Notes under the pieces: generated by a model
Told to the model about the DNA's origin: nothing
Seen by the model: the letters and a program-made list of their open reading frames with translations, nothing else
Databases searched by the model: none
Shown here: one piece after another, positions 24,262 through 33,769 of the stretch
Numbering within the stretch: position 1 is the stretch's first letter
Layout: each line of letters begins with the position of its first letter
Virus record (IMG/VR): IMGVR_UViG_3300017971_000214
Coordinates: 62,001-126,000 of that record
DNA: 64,000 nt
Strand: one strand, 5' to 3'
Source: a virus
Program-made: the position numbers and the translations under genes

Positions 24262-25203
24262 ATGGGAGCCAAGGCAGCTGCCGTGGTGAGTATCGGTGTC
24301 GGTTCGAAAAAGTGGGCGGACAGGCTAAAGAAGCGGTCCAAGGAGATCGTAGAGCAGATGGATGTCGCGTATGTGGAGCTGGCGGACCTTCTTCACCTTG
24401 CGCACGACATTCCGGTGGACAACGACCCCAAGGGGCCTCCGACCTACACTCGGTGGGGATACACGACGTTTGGCTCCTACGCGGAGGGTGCTCTTGGGTT
24501 GCAGCGCCGAAAGGCGGAGCGCCTGCGTAGCATTGGGAGGCTTCTCAATATCGAGCTGGCCGGGCTGGACCCGGCGTTGAAGAAGCGCCTCACGGAGCTA
24601 GGTTGGACCAAGCTGACCGAGCTTGTTCGGATTCTCATGAACAAGCACGACCGCAAGACGGTCGAGAAGTGGGTCGAGTTCGCTGAAGAGAACAGCTACG
24701 AGCAGCTTTGGCGTGCTGTGGGGAAGGCCCTGGACAAGATGGGTGTCAAGAACGGAGAGGTCGTGGACGACGTGACGGAGAGCGTGGTCGACGAGGACGC
24801 TGAAGAAGAGGACGAGAGTGTTTTGGAGGACAGCGGCGAGGACGACGGATTCTACGGGGCCGGAAAGATGACGGTGAAGGACGCTGCCGACGCGCTACCT
24901 TCTCCTGCGCGAACGAAGATGTTCAACTTCATGTGCATCGACGAGCAGATCGATGTGGTGGCTGCGGCTTTGCAGCGCGCCGAGGAGATGGGCGCTGACA
25001 ACCTCAGCAAGTCCTCTCGTCTCGCGCTAATTTGCACGGACTTTCTCGCGACCAACACGTTCGGTAAGCCGCACGACCCCAAGTCTCGCGTTGCGTTTCT
25101 CAAGAAGCTGGAGAATTTCCTTGGGTGTAAGATCATAGCGGTCAACAACAAGGCCGATGTGTTCTACGGCTTCAAGACGCTCAAGAAGATAGCGGACAAG
25201 TGA
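24262..25203 (+). CDS. Hypothetical DNA-binding-like protein with acidic linker
   Basis: 313 residues, ATG after AAGGAGCGCGGGG. N-terminal half has YVELADLLHLAHD and a GYTTFGSYAEGALGLQRRKA segment. This resembles the GY.SF..Y...LGLSR.TA pattern of helix-turn-helix-like domains often seen in actinobacterial, myxobacterial and plasmid proteins. An acidic linker follows (about residues 168-205), then a C-terminal globular domain. Upstream of a ParB-like gene. May be a plasmid/phage-type regulator, but the identification is tentative. Confidence 0.5.
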   Translation: MGAKAAAVVSIGVGSKKWADRLKKRSKEIVEQMDVAYVELADLLHLAHDIPVDNDPKGPPTYTRWGYTTFGSYAEGALGLQRRKAERLRSIGRLLNIELAGLDPALKKRLTELGWTKLTELVRILMNKHDRKTVEKWVEFAEENSYEQLWRAVGKALDKMGVKNGEVVDDVTESVVDEDAEEEDESVLEDSGEDDGFYGAGKMTVKDAADALPSPARTKMFNFMCIDEQIDVVAAALQRAEEMGADNLSKSSRLALICTDFLATNTFGKPHDPKSRVAFLKKLENFLGCKIIAVNNKADVFYGFKTLKKIADK

Positions 25204-25204
25204 C

Positions 25205-25426
25205 ATGCTGACTGTATCGACACCAGTGATCCAGAACGAGCTGGAGACGGCGAAGAAGATCATCGAGAAGTGGCAGGAGAAGATCGAGATGCTGCCAGGC
25301 GTGAATGTTCCTGCGGGGGACCCGGCGGCTTTCGACAACTACATGCGCGAGTTCATCGGCGAGCTGCAGGTTGTCTCTGGCAAGTGCGACACGTTGGCTG
25401 AAGCGCTTTCGGGGTCGTTGCCGTGA
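25205..25426 (+). CDS. Small helical hypothetical protein
   Basis: 73 residues, ATG just after the preceding stop (AGTGACATG). Charged helix (ELETAKKIIEKWQEKIEML) followed by a Gly/Pro turn and a second helix. Its stop overlaps the GTG start of the ParB-like gene, so translation is probably coupled. Function unknown. Confidence 0.5.
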   Translation: MLTVSTPVIQNELETAKKIIEKWQEKIEMLPGVNVPAGDPAAFDNYMREFIGELQVVSGKCDTLAEALSGSLP

Positions 25427-26244
25427 CTGAGGCTGCTGAACAAGAAGGGTCGGTTGACGTCAACATCGCGGACTCCGCGACGATCGACGTGGACGACATG
25501 GAGCCGGTCGCTTGGAATCCCAACGAGATGAACTCCGAGGAGTTCGACATGCTCGTTGAGAACATCAAGGAGGTGGGCTTCATCGACTACCCACAGGTCG
25601 TCCCGATGGTGGACGGCTCCTACCGGATCATCGGTGGGGCACATCGGTGGCAGGCCGCCAAGGTGCTGGGGCTGAAGAAGATCCCTTGCGTCCTGTTGTC
25701 TCACGAGCGCTGGACGGACGAGGACTTGCAGAAGTTCGTCACGGTCCGGCTCAACACGCTGCACGGTCGCATCAACCCCGAGAAGATGGTGGCGCTTCAT
25801 CGGGAGATGGCCGCCAAGTACGGCGACAAGGCGATGCGTCGGATGTTCGCCTACACGGACAAGGCGGGGTGGCAGAAGATCGTCAAGCAGATGAAGAAGG
25901 GCATGAAGTCAGCCGGCATGCCTAAGCAGGCGCAGGACAAGTTCGAGGAAGCCACGAAGGACGCCAAGACCGTCAACGACTTGGGGCACGTCTTGAACCA
26001 CCTGTTCAACGAGTACGGCGACACGTTGGAGTACTCGTTCATGGTGTTCGACTACGGAGGCAAGGAACACCTGTACATTGCCATGAGCAAGAAGACCAAG
26101 CGGGTGATGGATCGGGTGATGGAGGTCTGCCGGAGCTGGGGTCGCGATGTGAACGAGGTCGTCGGGGAGGTCACCGAAGAGTGGCTAAAGAAAGCCGAGC
26201 AGATCGAGGACGAAGAGATCGACGCAGAGATAGACGCCAGCTGA
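25423..26244 (+). CDS. ParB/Srx-fold nuclease-like protein
   Basis: 273 residues from GTG 25423. N-terminal ParB-type domain: after DMEPVAWNPNEM and NIKEVGFIDYPQVVPM comes GGAHRWQAAKVLG at residues 71-83, a variant of the GERRxxA CTP/nuclease motif with His in place of Glu. The remainder is helical and acidic at the end. In phages such proteins act as DNA-binding or nuclease proteins as often as in segregation. No centromere-like repeats were seen next to it. Confidence 0.7.
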   Translation: MTEAAEQEGSVDVNIADSATIDVDDMEPVAWNPNEMNSEEFDMLVENIKEVGFIDYPQVVPMVDGSYRIIGGAHRWQAAKVLGLKKIPCVLLSHERWTDEDLQKFVTVRLNTLHGRINPEKMVALHREMAAKYGDKAMRRMFAYTDKAGWQKIVKQMKKGMKSAGMPKQAQDKFEEATKDAKTVNDLGHVLNHLFNEYGDTLEYSFMVFDYGGKEHLYIAMSKKTKRVMDRVMEVCRSWGRDVNEVVGEVTEEWLKKAEQIEDEEIDAEIDAS

Positions 26245-26270
26245 CCGGATCTCCTGTTGTGTGGTAGAAG
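26241..26270 (+). promoter_or_regulatory. Putative sigma70-type promoter
   Basis: CTGACC at 26241-26246, an 18-base spacer, TAGAAG at 26265-26270. Next gene has a Shine-Dalgarno (TAGGAG) before ATG 26310, so a conventional leader is expected here. It separates the recombination operon from the giant-protein operon. Confidence 0.4.
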
Positions 26271-26309
26271 ATGGGAGTCCCCCGGAATCCGCTAGCTAGG
26301 AGATCTCCC

Positions 26310-27035
26310 ATGCGCTCTCTACAGGAGAACATCGCCGTTGCTCGGGCTCTGATGGAGTCGAACGCCATCCGAACCCCCTCGGTTCGCGTCGCTGACGCCT
26401 GGCGCAAGACCATCCGAATGGGCGATCAGTACTTGGAACTTCTGACACAGGCGGCGCAGGCGGCTTCGAAGGCGGCGAAGGCCGATGACCCGGTGGCCTC
26501 CAGGCGTGCCAACTCGGACGTCTCGGGGGTCATGACGAAGTTCGTTCCTCTGACCAACAAGTTCTACTCGTCGCACAAGGATGCCATGCTTTTCATGGAC
26601 AAGCTGGGCGAGCAGTTGGACCTTCCGACGTACCGTCCGTGGCCCAAGAAATTGAAGTCCCCTGCTAACCTCACGTCGATGTCGGACGATGAGATCAGGA
26701 AGCAGTTGGAGAAGGCCGCGAGGAACGCCATCGGCGGGTGGCGAGACATGTTGGAGAAGGGCGCCTCTGCGTCCCGGATGTTCCGGGAGGCCGCCAAGAG
26801 CAAGGAGACGCCGAGCAACGAGTTTGTATCGGAGATCATCCAGGACGGGCTGAACTTCAGGGACTCGGTGGGCATCAACGTCTACGCACGGACGAACGGG
26901 ATCATCCGAAGGGTGGTCGAGCTGTCCAACCGCGCTTGGGAGGCCATGGCGCTGGAAGCACGGTTGGACGAGGGCTCGATGCTCCGGTGGAACCCGCCGT
27001 GGCGTGGTGAGATTGGCGACGCCGAGGTCATCTGA
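26310..27035 (+). CDS. Hypothetical protein upstream of giant protein
   Basis: 241 residues from ATG 26310, chosen because TAGGAG lies 8 bases upstream. An in-frame ATG at 26271 would begin at the promoter itself. Basic, helical protein (RSLQENIAVARALMESN) with regions of Lys/Ala, and a Trp-containing end. Its stop overlaps the ATG of the giant gene. Probably cotranscribed with it, perhaps a packaged or chaperone partner. Not recognised. Confidence 0.55.
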   Translation: MRSLQENIAVARALMESNAIRTPSVRVADAWRKTIRMGDQYLELLTQAAQAASKAAKADDPVASRRANSDVSGVMTKFVPLTNKFYSSHKDAMLFMDKLGEQLDLPTYRPWPKKLKSPANLTSMSDDEIRKQLEKAARNAIGGWRDMLEKGASASRMFREAAKSKETPSNEFVSEIIQDGLNFRDSVGINVYARTNGIIRRVVELSNRAWEAMALEARLDEGSMLRWNPPWRGEIGDAEVI

Positions 27036-30000
27036 TGGACGAGATCTTCTTCGCGCGCCCCGCGGGACTGGCTCTGTGGGAGGACGCCGCAGGCGTCCTG
27101 CTCGAAAGCACCGGCTTCGTCAATGAGGTCAAGATCATCGGAGTCAAGACGGACGACTCCGGCAACAAGAAGATCTTGGTCTGGAAGAACTACAAGTCCG
27201 GCCCCAAGCCCGCGTGGATTTCGTCGAAGAACCTCCACAAGCACGCGAGCGACCTGATGGACCCCCCAGAGGGGACCACGGATGAGTACCCCCCGGTGGG
27301 GGACATCTCCGACCCTGCGAGCTTCACCGGAAGCACCACCGACATCAAGCCCCTGCCAGGCAAGGAGACAGTTCCCGAGATGGGGGCCGACGTGTGGGTG
27401 CCTTCCGTTGCGCTGAAGAACCTTGCCAAGAAGGTCAAGGCCATGGGCCTGAAGCCTCAGGACACCTTCCAGAAGGCGGTTGCTGCCGGCGAGCCCATCC
27501 CGAAGGAGATCCCGAAGGCTGTCGGCCTGTCCGGGCTCCCCAAGGCGGACGAGCCCGCCAAGGCCCCTGAGACGCCTCCAGAGGCGCCGAAGGAGCCCGA
27601 GGCCCCCGAGCCCCCGGCAGAGCCAGAAGCGCCTCCAGAGGCCCCTGCGGAGCCCGCAAAGCCTGCTCTCGTGATGACTCCGGACGAGGTGGCGCAGGCC
27701 GCCAAGGCTGGGGACATCGACAAGTTGGATCAGAACGCTGAGAAGTTGGGGATCAAGGGGCGCGAGGAGCTGAAGAAGGCGGCCCTCGGCGCCCATGACT
27801 CGGGGGACTACGAGAAGGCGGCCAAGCTCGCTGGGGTGTTGGCGAAGGCATTCGAGAAGACGAAGGGTGCTAGCCACGCGTTCACCAAGGCGTGGGCGGA
27901 CAAGGCGCAGGAGTTTGCGAAGAAGGCGAGCGGGGAAGAGCCGGCGCCTCCAGAGCCCGAGAAGCCCAAGGCTGCGGAGCCTGGGGGGCCGATTGGGGAC
28001 GATGCTATTCAGGCTGCGTCTGTTTCCGGTGATTGGAGCCAGGTCGTAGCGAGTGCCAAGGAGCTTACTCCAGAGCAGATCAATACCGTCACCAACGCGT
28101 TCAACGCCGCATCGGCTGGAGACGATCACAAGAAGGCCGCAAGCGTGGCCGAGGCCATGGCGGAGATCCAGCAGGCGCGTGGGGAGGATATTTCGGCCAA
28201 GTTCTGGAAGGAGGACGCCGAAGAGGCCAAGAAGCTCGCGGGCCTACCCGTCGAGATGTCGGTTCCTCAGGTCAAAGACGCTGTTGAGGCCGGAGACATC
28301 GCCACGCTGAAGCAGAACGCCACGAAGCTCGGGGCCGCGCGAAAGTTCGTGGCCGCTGACATGGAGTTCGCCATTCAGGACGGCAACTGGAGCAAGGCGT
28401 CCGAGCTGGCTTCGATTCTCTCGGACTCCTACAAGGAGCACGGCATTCCGAGCATGGTTGAGTCCTATGCTCAGGCCGCGGAGAGCTACAAGAAGAAGGC
28501 AGAGGATCAGGCGGCGGCGAAGGATGCGGTCAGCGACGTCCAGGTAGACGACGCCCTCAGCTCCGGCAACTACGATGCGATCGTGGATAACGCCACCAAG
28601 CTGACGCCTCACCAGAAGAGCAAGTTCTGCGGGCACGTGGCGGACATGATGGTCGCGGCCGAGAAGGACCCCACCGCGGAGAAGGCGCAGAAGGTGGCGG
28701 AGGGGTGTGGTGCGCTGAAGAAGACCTACGAGGCGCTGGGCGAGGACACCATGGCGGAAGCCATGGGGGTCGAAGCGGAGAAGTGGGAGACCAAAGCAAA
28801 GGAGGCGCAGCCTTCGCCGATGGACGACTCAGAGATCGATCAAGCGGTCTCTGACGGCAACTACCAGAAGCTCATCAACAACGCCACGAAGCTGAGCGCG
28901 GACCAGATCGACAACGTAAAGGACGCGCACGAGAAGCTGTTCGATGTGGGCGAGTACGAAAAGGCGTCTGATCTAGCTAAGGCGATCTCTGAGGTAGAGA
29001 CCCAGCTGAAGGATGACTACGCCGCCACGCAGTGGGCGAAGAAGGCCCAGCAGCTCGGACCAGGATTCGCGCAGAACGAGTTGAGCAGCGCCATCGCTTC
29101 GGGGGACACCGAGGCGATCAAGAAAAACGCGGACTCGTTGGGGCTGGACGAGAAGTACCTCATCGCGAATGGAGCAGAGGAAGCGGCAGAAGCGGGCGAG
29201 TACGAGAAGGCGGCGAACCTTCTCACGGCTCTCGCGGAGGTTCAGGAGCAGAAGGGTGAGGAGAAGTCCGCGCAGAAGCTGAAGGCCAAGGCCAAGAACT
29301 TCCAGGCGCAGGCCGATCACGGGGAGGCGTTCTCCGAAGCGCTGGCGCAGGGCGACGCCGACTACATGGTGGCTAACGCCGAGAAGTTGTCGGCGCAACA
29401 GCGCGGCACCCTCGGGGAAGCTCTCACGAAGCTGGAGTCCGACCAGGATTGGGGCAACGCCGCGAAGATCGCCGAGGCCATTGCCGAGTCGTACAAGCAC
29501 GAGGACTCCCCCGCGGCCCCGTTCTGGGAGAACGAATCGAAGAAGTACGCCAAGCTCGCGGGGAAGGAAGTCTCTTCGCCCGTGCCAGAGCCGTTCAACG
29601 CTGCGGGGAATCTGACGCCTATGGCTGTTAACGCAGCCTTGGACAAGGGGGACTTGGACTTCCTAGCTGCGCACGCCGGCAAGTTGCAGGACAAGTCAGG
29701 AGTGCTGGAGGCATACACCGACGCGCAGTCTTTTGGGGACTGGGGGAAAGCCGCCAAGATAGCTGGGGTCATGGTGGCGCACTATGAGTCCAAGCTCGCT
29801 GGAGAGGAGCTGCCCGAGTCGCTGGCGGACACGTACCAGGCGGTTTTGGGAAACTGGCAGGGCGAGCAGGCTTTCGCGGCGGAGAAGATGGGGAAGGAAG
29901 CTCCTCCATCGGCGAAGGCTGCTGCTGAAGCGCAGGGAGAGTCCGCCTACACCAAGTACGGCTACGTCAAGGCAGCCGTGGCGGACAAGGCTGCGCAGAA

Positions 30001-33000
30001 CGGCGACTTCGACTTTCTGATGGAGAACGCCTCGAAGATGGGGAAGGCGTCTTTGGGGAAGGTGAGGGACGGGTTCGAGGTATCTCTGCACACAGGCAAG
30101 CCGGGCGATGCCGCCAAGTTCGCGGCGGTCATGGTGGCCCACTACCAGTTCAAGAAGAACGGCAAGAAGGCTACGTACTGGAAGGAGATCCAAGACGAGT
30201 ACGCAGCGGAAGCGGGAGGCGCAGAGGCGGGCGAGGTTCCTTCCAACGCTGACGTCGACAAGCTGGCGGAGCAGTACTCGGCCGCGCACAAGGCCAACGA
30301 CTTCGTACAGGCTGCAAACGTCGCCAAGAAGCTGTCGGGAGCCCTAGCGGCCAAGGGCGACGCGGCAGGAGCGGAGCTGTGGGGGAAGCTCTCGGACGAT
30401 GTCGGCAAGAACGTGATCGCCTCGGCTGTTTCCCCTGACGCAGAGGAGTCGAAGAAGATCGGCGACGAGCTGTTCGATGCCTCTTTGTCCATCGGGAAGG
30501 TAACCGAACTGGCAGAGAAGGATCTGTCCGACTCTCAGGTGATGAAGCTGGAAGAGGTATTCCAGCAGGCTTTGGAGGACGAGGACCACGGGAAGGCGGC
30601 GCAGGTTGCGGAGGCGCTATCTAAGATCCACAAGGACAAGGGCAATGAAGCGACGGCGGAGAAGTGGGCCGAGTCTGCGGCTTACCACAAGGATCTAGCG
30701 GAGAAGAAGCCGGAGGATCCGTACAAGCCCAAGGCCGCCGAGCCGGCCCCCACTCTGGAGGAGATGGAAGCGAGCGGCGTTCTGGTTCTTCCGTGGAACG
30801 CCAAGCCTGCGAAGGGTAAGGAGCACCCGACCGCGGCACAAGCCGCTTCAGCGCAGGGCACCTTGGGCCTGGCGGTGGACGAGTTCGTGCATCCCGTGTC
30901 CAAGGAGGTGTGGAAGGTCGTGGGGATCATCGAGAATGAGTACATCGACCCCAACGACGGCATTGTCTACGACAAGAAGACCGGAAAGCCCATCAAGGGC
31001 AAGGGCAAGTTCAACATCGTGGAGACGGGGAAGTCTGTCGAAGGGGAGCCCGCAGAAGCCGCTCCTTCAGGCCCCACGGAAAACTTCCCCATGCCCGAGC
31101 CGGCCCCTCCGCCTGCCCCGCCTACGCCAGTTCCGTCTTCGGCTAAGGATGCTGTGGACGTCATCAAGGCGACGCCGCTACCGAAGGGTGTTCCGAGCCC
31201 CGAAGACCTCACGTTGGAGGGGAGCGCCAATCACCTTGGAGGCGCTGGAACGAAGTACACGTACACGGACAAGGACGGGAACAAGTGGCTTCACAAGCAT
31301 GCCTACGCCAAGGGCAGCAGCAGTGCGGCAAAGCCCTACGCCATGATGGCGCAGCAAGTGTGGTCCCAGGTAGCACTTCGCGCGCGCGGGGAGCATCTAC
31401 CCATTGCGGCGATGGAGGTATCAGGCCCTGGTGGCAAGAAGGCCCTCGGTACGTTGCAGCCGCTGGTGGAACGAGACGCCAAGCAGCCTGACCTTCGCGG
31501 GGTGGATCCAAAGACGCTGTCCGACGAGGACCGTTCGACCATCGCCAAGGAGCATGTGCTCGACTGGCTGATGAGTCAGCACGACAGCCACGCGGCCAAC
31601 TTCATCCGTCGAGCTGAGGATGGGAAGATCTTCTCGGTCGACAAGGAGCAGGGCTTTCGCTTCTTCGGCTCGGACAAGCTGAGCATCGACTACGCGCCGA
31701 ACTCCGATCTCTACGGCGAGAACCCGCCCTTCTACAACAAGGTTTGGAGCGGCTGGGTCAAGGGTGACTACGACATGGACCCGAAGGGACTTCAGGAGAC
31801 GGTCGAAAAGATCGATGCCATCCCCGTGAAGGAATACATCGATATGATGAAGCCCTACGCGGAGACCATGTGGCCGGGGAAGCCGGACAAGCAGCTTGAG
31901 TTCTTGAAGGCCGCGCGGCGCCGCAAGCTCGACATCCGGAAGGACTTCGAGAGGTTCTTCACCGAGCTGTATCGGAAGAAGACCGGAGACGACGGCAATT
32001 TCACCTTCGACGCCGGATGGTCCGGAGACAAGCCGAGTGAAGAAGGACCCAAGGTCATCAAGCACACTGTCTCGGCCAAGGACTACATCAAGGTCTTTGC
32101 GTCCGAGCACGACACCACGATGAAGTGGGAGGAGTTCGACGACCCTCAGACAGGTAAGGACCCCTCCAAGCTCACGGTGAAGGTAGCCAACAGCGACACC
32201 AACGGGCAGAAGAAGCTGGAGAAGATGCTGGCGAAGACGGGGGTGTCCCCTCTGAACACTACGCCAGTCAAGGGCGGCTACTACACGATGCTCTTCGTGA
32301 ACGCCGAGGAGTTCAACAACGCCACGGTGGACTACGAGGAGATCCAGCAGCCGGTCAAGCCGGGCGACATCGCTCCGACGCCCAAGACCCCCCGTTACTT
32401 CCCAGACGACTACGAGCACGCGGTGGCCTCTTCGAACACCGAAGAGATCAAGAACCTTCAGAACATCTCGACGGGACGTGGAGGGAAGCGCTACGAGTCG
32501 GATGGTACAGCGGTGGAGGGAAGTTCTCTGCGGGCACGCCGTTACGAGGACAAGAACGGATCGTACTTCGGTTTCCAGTTCAAGCTGCGCCCGGAGATCT
32601 GGGAAGCTCTGCGGGACTCGGGGACTGGCGAGCCCTCCACGCTAAAGTTCAAGCAGTCGGAGTACATCGAGGCAAAGGACGCCTACGTCGAAACGGGCTC
32701 GACCATCGACACCGCCAATGCTCGACGTTGGGCGGTGGGATCCTCGGACATCCATTTGGTTCCTGGCAGTGAGGATAACAAGTCCTCCGACAAGTACTCC
32801 TACGTGGGCATGGTTCAGGCGAAGGTTCGCCCCAAGCCAGGACAGTCACCTTACGATGCGCTGGCGGAGTTGTTGGAGGAGATGAAGCCTGGGTTGGCGA
32901 AGGACGTGCTTCGGACCGCGACGCCCGAGGAGAAGGAGATCTGGAAGCTCAGCCAACTCCTGTGGGCGCGGGCACCGCAGATGGCAGACAAGCTGGAGGA

Positions 33001-33769
33001 GAAGGATCGGACCGTCAAGAACCTTCGCAAGAAGCTGAAGTCCAAGGGTGTGTCTCAGGAAGAGATCGAAAACACTGAGCTGCGTGAGGTGCTTCCGGGG
33101 TTTTCGACACATGTGGAGAAGGGTCGCTGGAAGAAGCTGCGCGAGAAGGGCGCACGTTTCGTTTTCCACGGCGCCGACCTGGGGTCGATCGTTTCCATCG
33201 TCCAGCGCGGGGCGCTGGGCATCAATGAGCGCAACGCGGCCGGCGTTCCCAAGACTGGCGTATCGTACAGCCAGGACGTGAAGACGGGTTCAGGCGATGG
33301 CGTGTTGGGTTACGTGGCGCACTCGGCCCAAGGCGGGAAGAGCCCTGGGTCCTACAGCTTCAGTAAGCAGGTTCAGGTCATCTTCGACCCGCGCGAGCTG
33401 GAACGCCTCGACGCCTACATGCATTACGGCGATTGCTACGGCACTTGCACGCCTTACAACAACGGCACGAAGTCGGGGTCGGTGTGGAACAAGAGGCAGT
33501 CTTTGGAGAAGCGTGTAGAGGGGCTGGCTAGCCAGGGCAGCTCGCACGAGATCTCGTTCCGCCGAGGCATCTCTCCCACAAGCATCCTTCGGCTCAACGT
33601 AGCGAACGAGACGACGCGGAAGAAGGTCATCAAAGACCTTCGAGCTGCAGGCATCGAGGAAGTGAACGGGCTGCCGGTGGAAGATCTCGTCGTCGTGGGC
33701 GGCTCCAACGAGGAGATCTACAAGAAGTACGTCGAGCCCATGATGACGGAGAGGCGAAATGCAGCCTAA
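27035..33769 (+). CDS. Giant multidomain protein (2244 aa) with helical repeats, kinase-like and putative ADP-ribosyltransferase-like domains
   Basis: N-terminus about 1-85 small domain, then Pro/Glu/Ala linker (165-210). Residues about 213-1228 hold about 11 diverged helical repeats of 75-95 residues: a half like SDGNYQKLINNATKL and a half like GEYEKASDLAKAI. A kinase-like domain follows (1380-1640): GGAGTKYTYTDKDGNKWLHK, DWLMSQHDSHAANFI (catalytic-loop D.H..N) and IFSVDKEQGFRF, recalling HipA/PI-kinase-type folds. After a middle domain (1690-1950), residues about 2040-2240 (RFVFHGADLGSIVSIVQRGA...) resemble ART-type enzymes. It resembles packaged polyvalent proteins. Both catalytic assignments are tentative. 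Confidence 0.7.
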   Translation: MDEIFFARPAGLALWEDAAGVLLESTGFVNEVKIIGVKTDDSGNKKILVWKNYKSGPKPAWISSKNLHKHASDLMDPPEGTTDEYPPVGDISDPASFTGSTTDIKPLPGKETVPEMGADVWVPSVALKNLAKKVKAMGLKPQDTFQKAVAAGEPIPKEIPKAVGLSGLPKADEPAKAPETPPEAPKEPEAPEPPAEPEAPPEAPAEPAKPALVMTPDEVAQAAKAGDIDKLDQNAEKLGIKGREELKKAALGAHDSGDYEKAAKLAGVLAKAFEKTKGASHAFTKAWADKAQEFAKKASGEEPAPPEPEKPKAAEPGGPIGDDAIQAASVSGDWSQVVASAKELTPEQINTVTNAFNAASAGDDHKKAASVAEAMAEIQQARGEDISAKFWKEDAEEAKKLAGLPVEMSVPQVKDAVEAGDIATLKQNATKLGAARKFVAADMEFAIQDGNWSKASELASILSDSYKEHGIPSMVESYAQAAESYKKKAEDQAAAKDAVSDVQVDDALSSGNYDAIVDNATKLTPHQKSKFCGHVADMMVAAEKDPTAEKAQKVAEGCGALKKTYEALGEDTMAEAMGVEAEKWETKAKEAQPSPMDDSEIDQAVSDGNYQKLINNATKLSADQIDNVKDAHEKLFDVGEYEKASDLAKAISEVETQLKDDYAATQWAKKAQQLGPGFAQNELSSAIASGDTEAIKKNADSLGLDEKYLIANGAEEAAEAGEYEKAANLLTALAEVQEQKGEEKSAQKLKAKAKNFQAQADHGEAFSEALAQGDADYMVANAEKLSAQQRGTLGEALTKLESDQDWGNAAKIAEAIAESYKHEDSPAAPFWENESKKYAKLAGKEVSSPVPEPFNAAGNLTPMAVNAALDKGDLDFLAAHAGKLQDKSGVLEAYTDAQSFGDWGKAAKIAGVMVAHYESKLAGEELPESLADTYQAVLGNWQGEQAFAAEKMGKEAPPSAKAAAEAQGESAYTKYGYVKAAVADKAAQNGDFDFLMENASKMGKASLGKVRDGFEVSLHTGKPGDAAKFAAVMVAHYQFKKNGKKATYWKEIQDEYAAEAGGAEAGEVPSNADVDKLAEQYSAAHKANDFVQAANVAKKLSGALAAKGDAAGAELWGKLSDDVGKNVIASAVSPDAEESKKIGDELFDASLSIGKVTELAEKDLSDSQVMKLEEVFQQALEDEDHGKAAQVAEALSKIHKDKGNEATAEKWAESAAYHKDLAEKKPEDPYKPKAAEPAPTLEEMEASGVLVLPWNAKPAKGKEHPTAAQAASAQGTLGLAVDEFVHPVSKEVWKVVGIIENEYIDPNDGIVYDKKTGKPIKGKGKFNIVETGKSVEGEPAEAAPSGPTENFPMPEPAPPPAPPTPVPSSAKDAVDVIKATPLPKGVPSPEDLTLEGSANHLGGAGTKYTYTDKDGNKWLHKHAYAKGSSSAAKPYAMMAQQVWSQVALRARGEHLPIAAMEVSGPGGKKALGTLQPLVERDAKQPDLRGVDPKTLSDEDRSTIAKEHVLDWLMSQHDSHAANFIRRAEDGKIFSVDKEQGFRFFGSDKLSIDYAPNSDLYGENPPFYNKVWSGWVKGDYDMDPKGLQETVEKIDAIPVKEYIDMMKPYAETMWPGKPDKQLEFLKAARRRKLDIRKDFERFFTELYRKKTGDDGNFTFDAGWSGDKPSEEGPKVIKHTVSAKDYIKVFASEHDTTMKWEEFDDPQTGKDPSKLTVKVANSDTNGQKKLEKMLAKTGVSPLNTTPVKGGYYTMLFVNAEEFNNATVDYEEIQQPVKPGDIAPTPKTPRYFPDDYEHAVASSNTEEIKNLQNISTGRGGKRYESDGTAVEGSSLRARRYEDKNGSYFGFQFKLRPEIWEALRDSGTGEPSTLKFKQSEYIEAKDAYVETGSTIDTANARRWAVGSSDIHLVPGSEDNKSSDKYSYVGMVQAKVRPKPGQSPYDALAELLEEMKPGLAKDVLRTATPEEKEIWKLSQLLWARAPQMADKLEEKDRTVKNLRKKLKSKGVSQEEIENTELREVLPGFSTHVEKGRWKKLREKGARFVFHGADLGSIVSIVQRGALGINERNAAGVPKTGVSYSQDVKTGSGDGVLGYVAHSAQGGKSPGSYSFSKQVQVIFDPRELERLDAYMHYGDCYGTCTPYNNGTKSGSVWNKRQSLEKRVEGLASQGSSHEISFRRGISPTSILRLNVANETTRKKVIKDLRAAGIEEVNGLPVEDLVVVGGSNEEIYKKYVEPMMTERRNAA

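Noticed and set aside
26882-28129. 415-codon minus-strand frame under the giant gene start
   Set aside because: Composition is Leu/Arg/Gly-rich shadow of the Lys/Ala/Glu repeat region on the other strand.
27035-33769. Giant protein as tail tape-measure protein
   Set aside because: It lies over 24 kb before the tail genes, lacks hydrophobic segments, and carries enzyme-like C-terminal domains.
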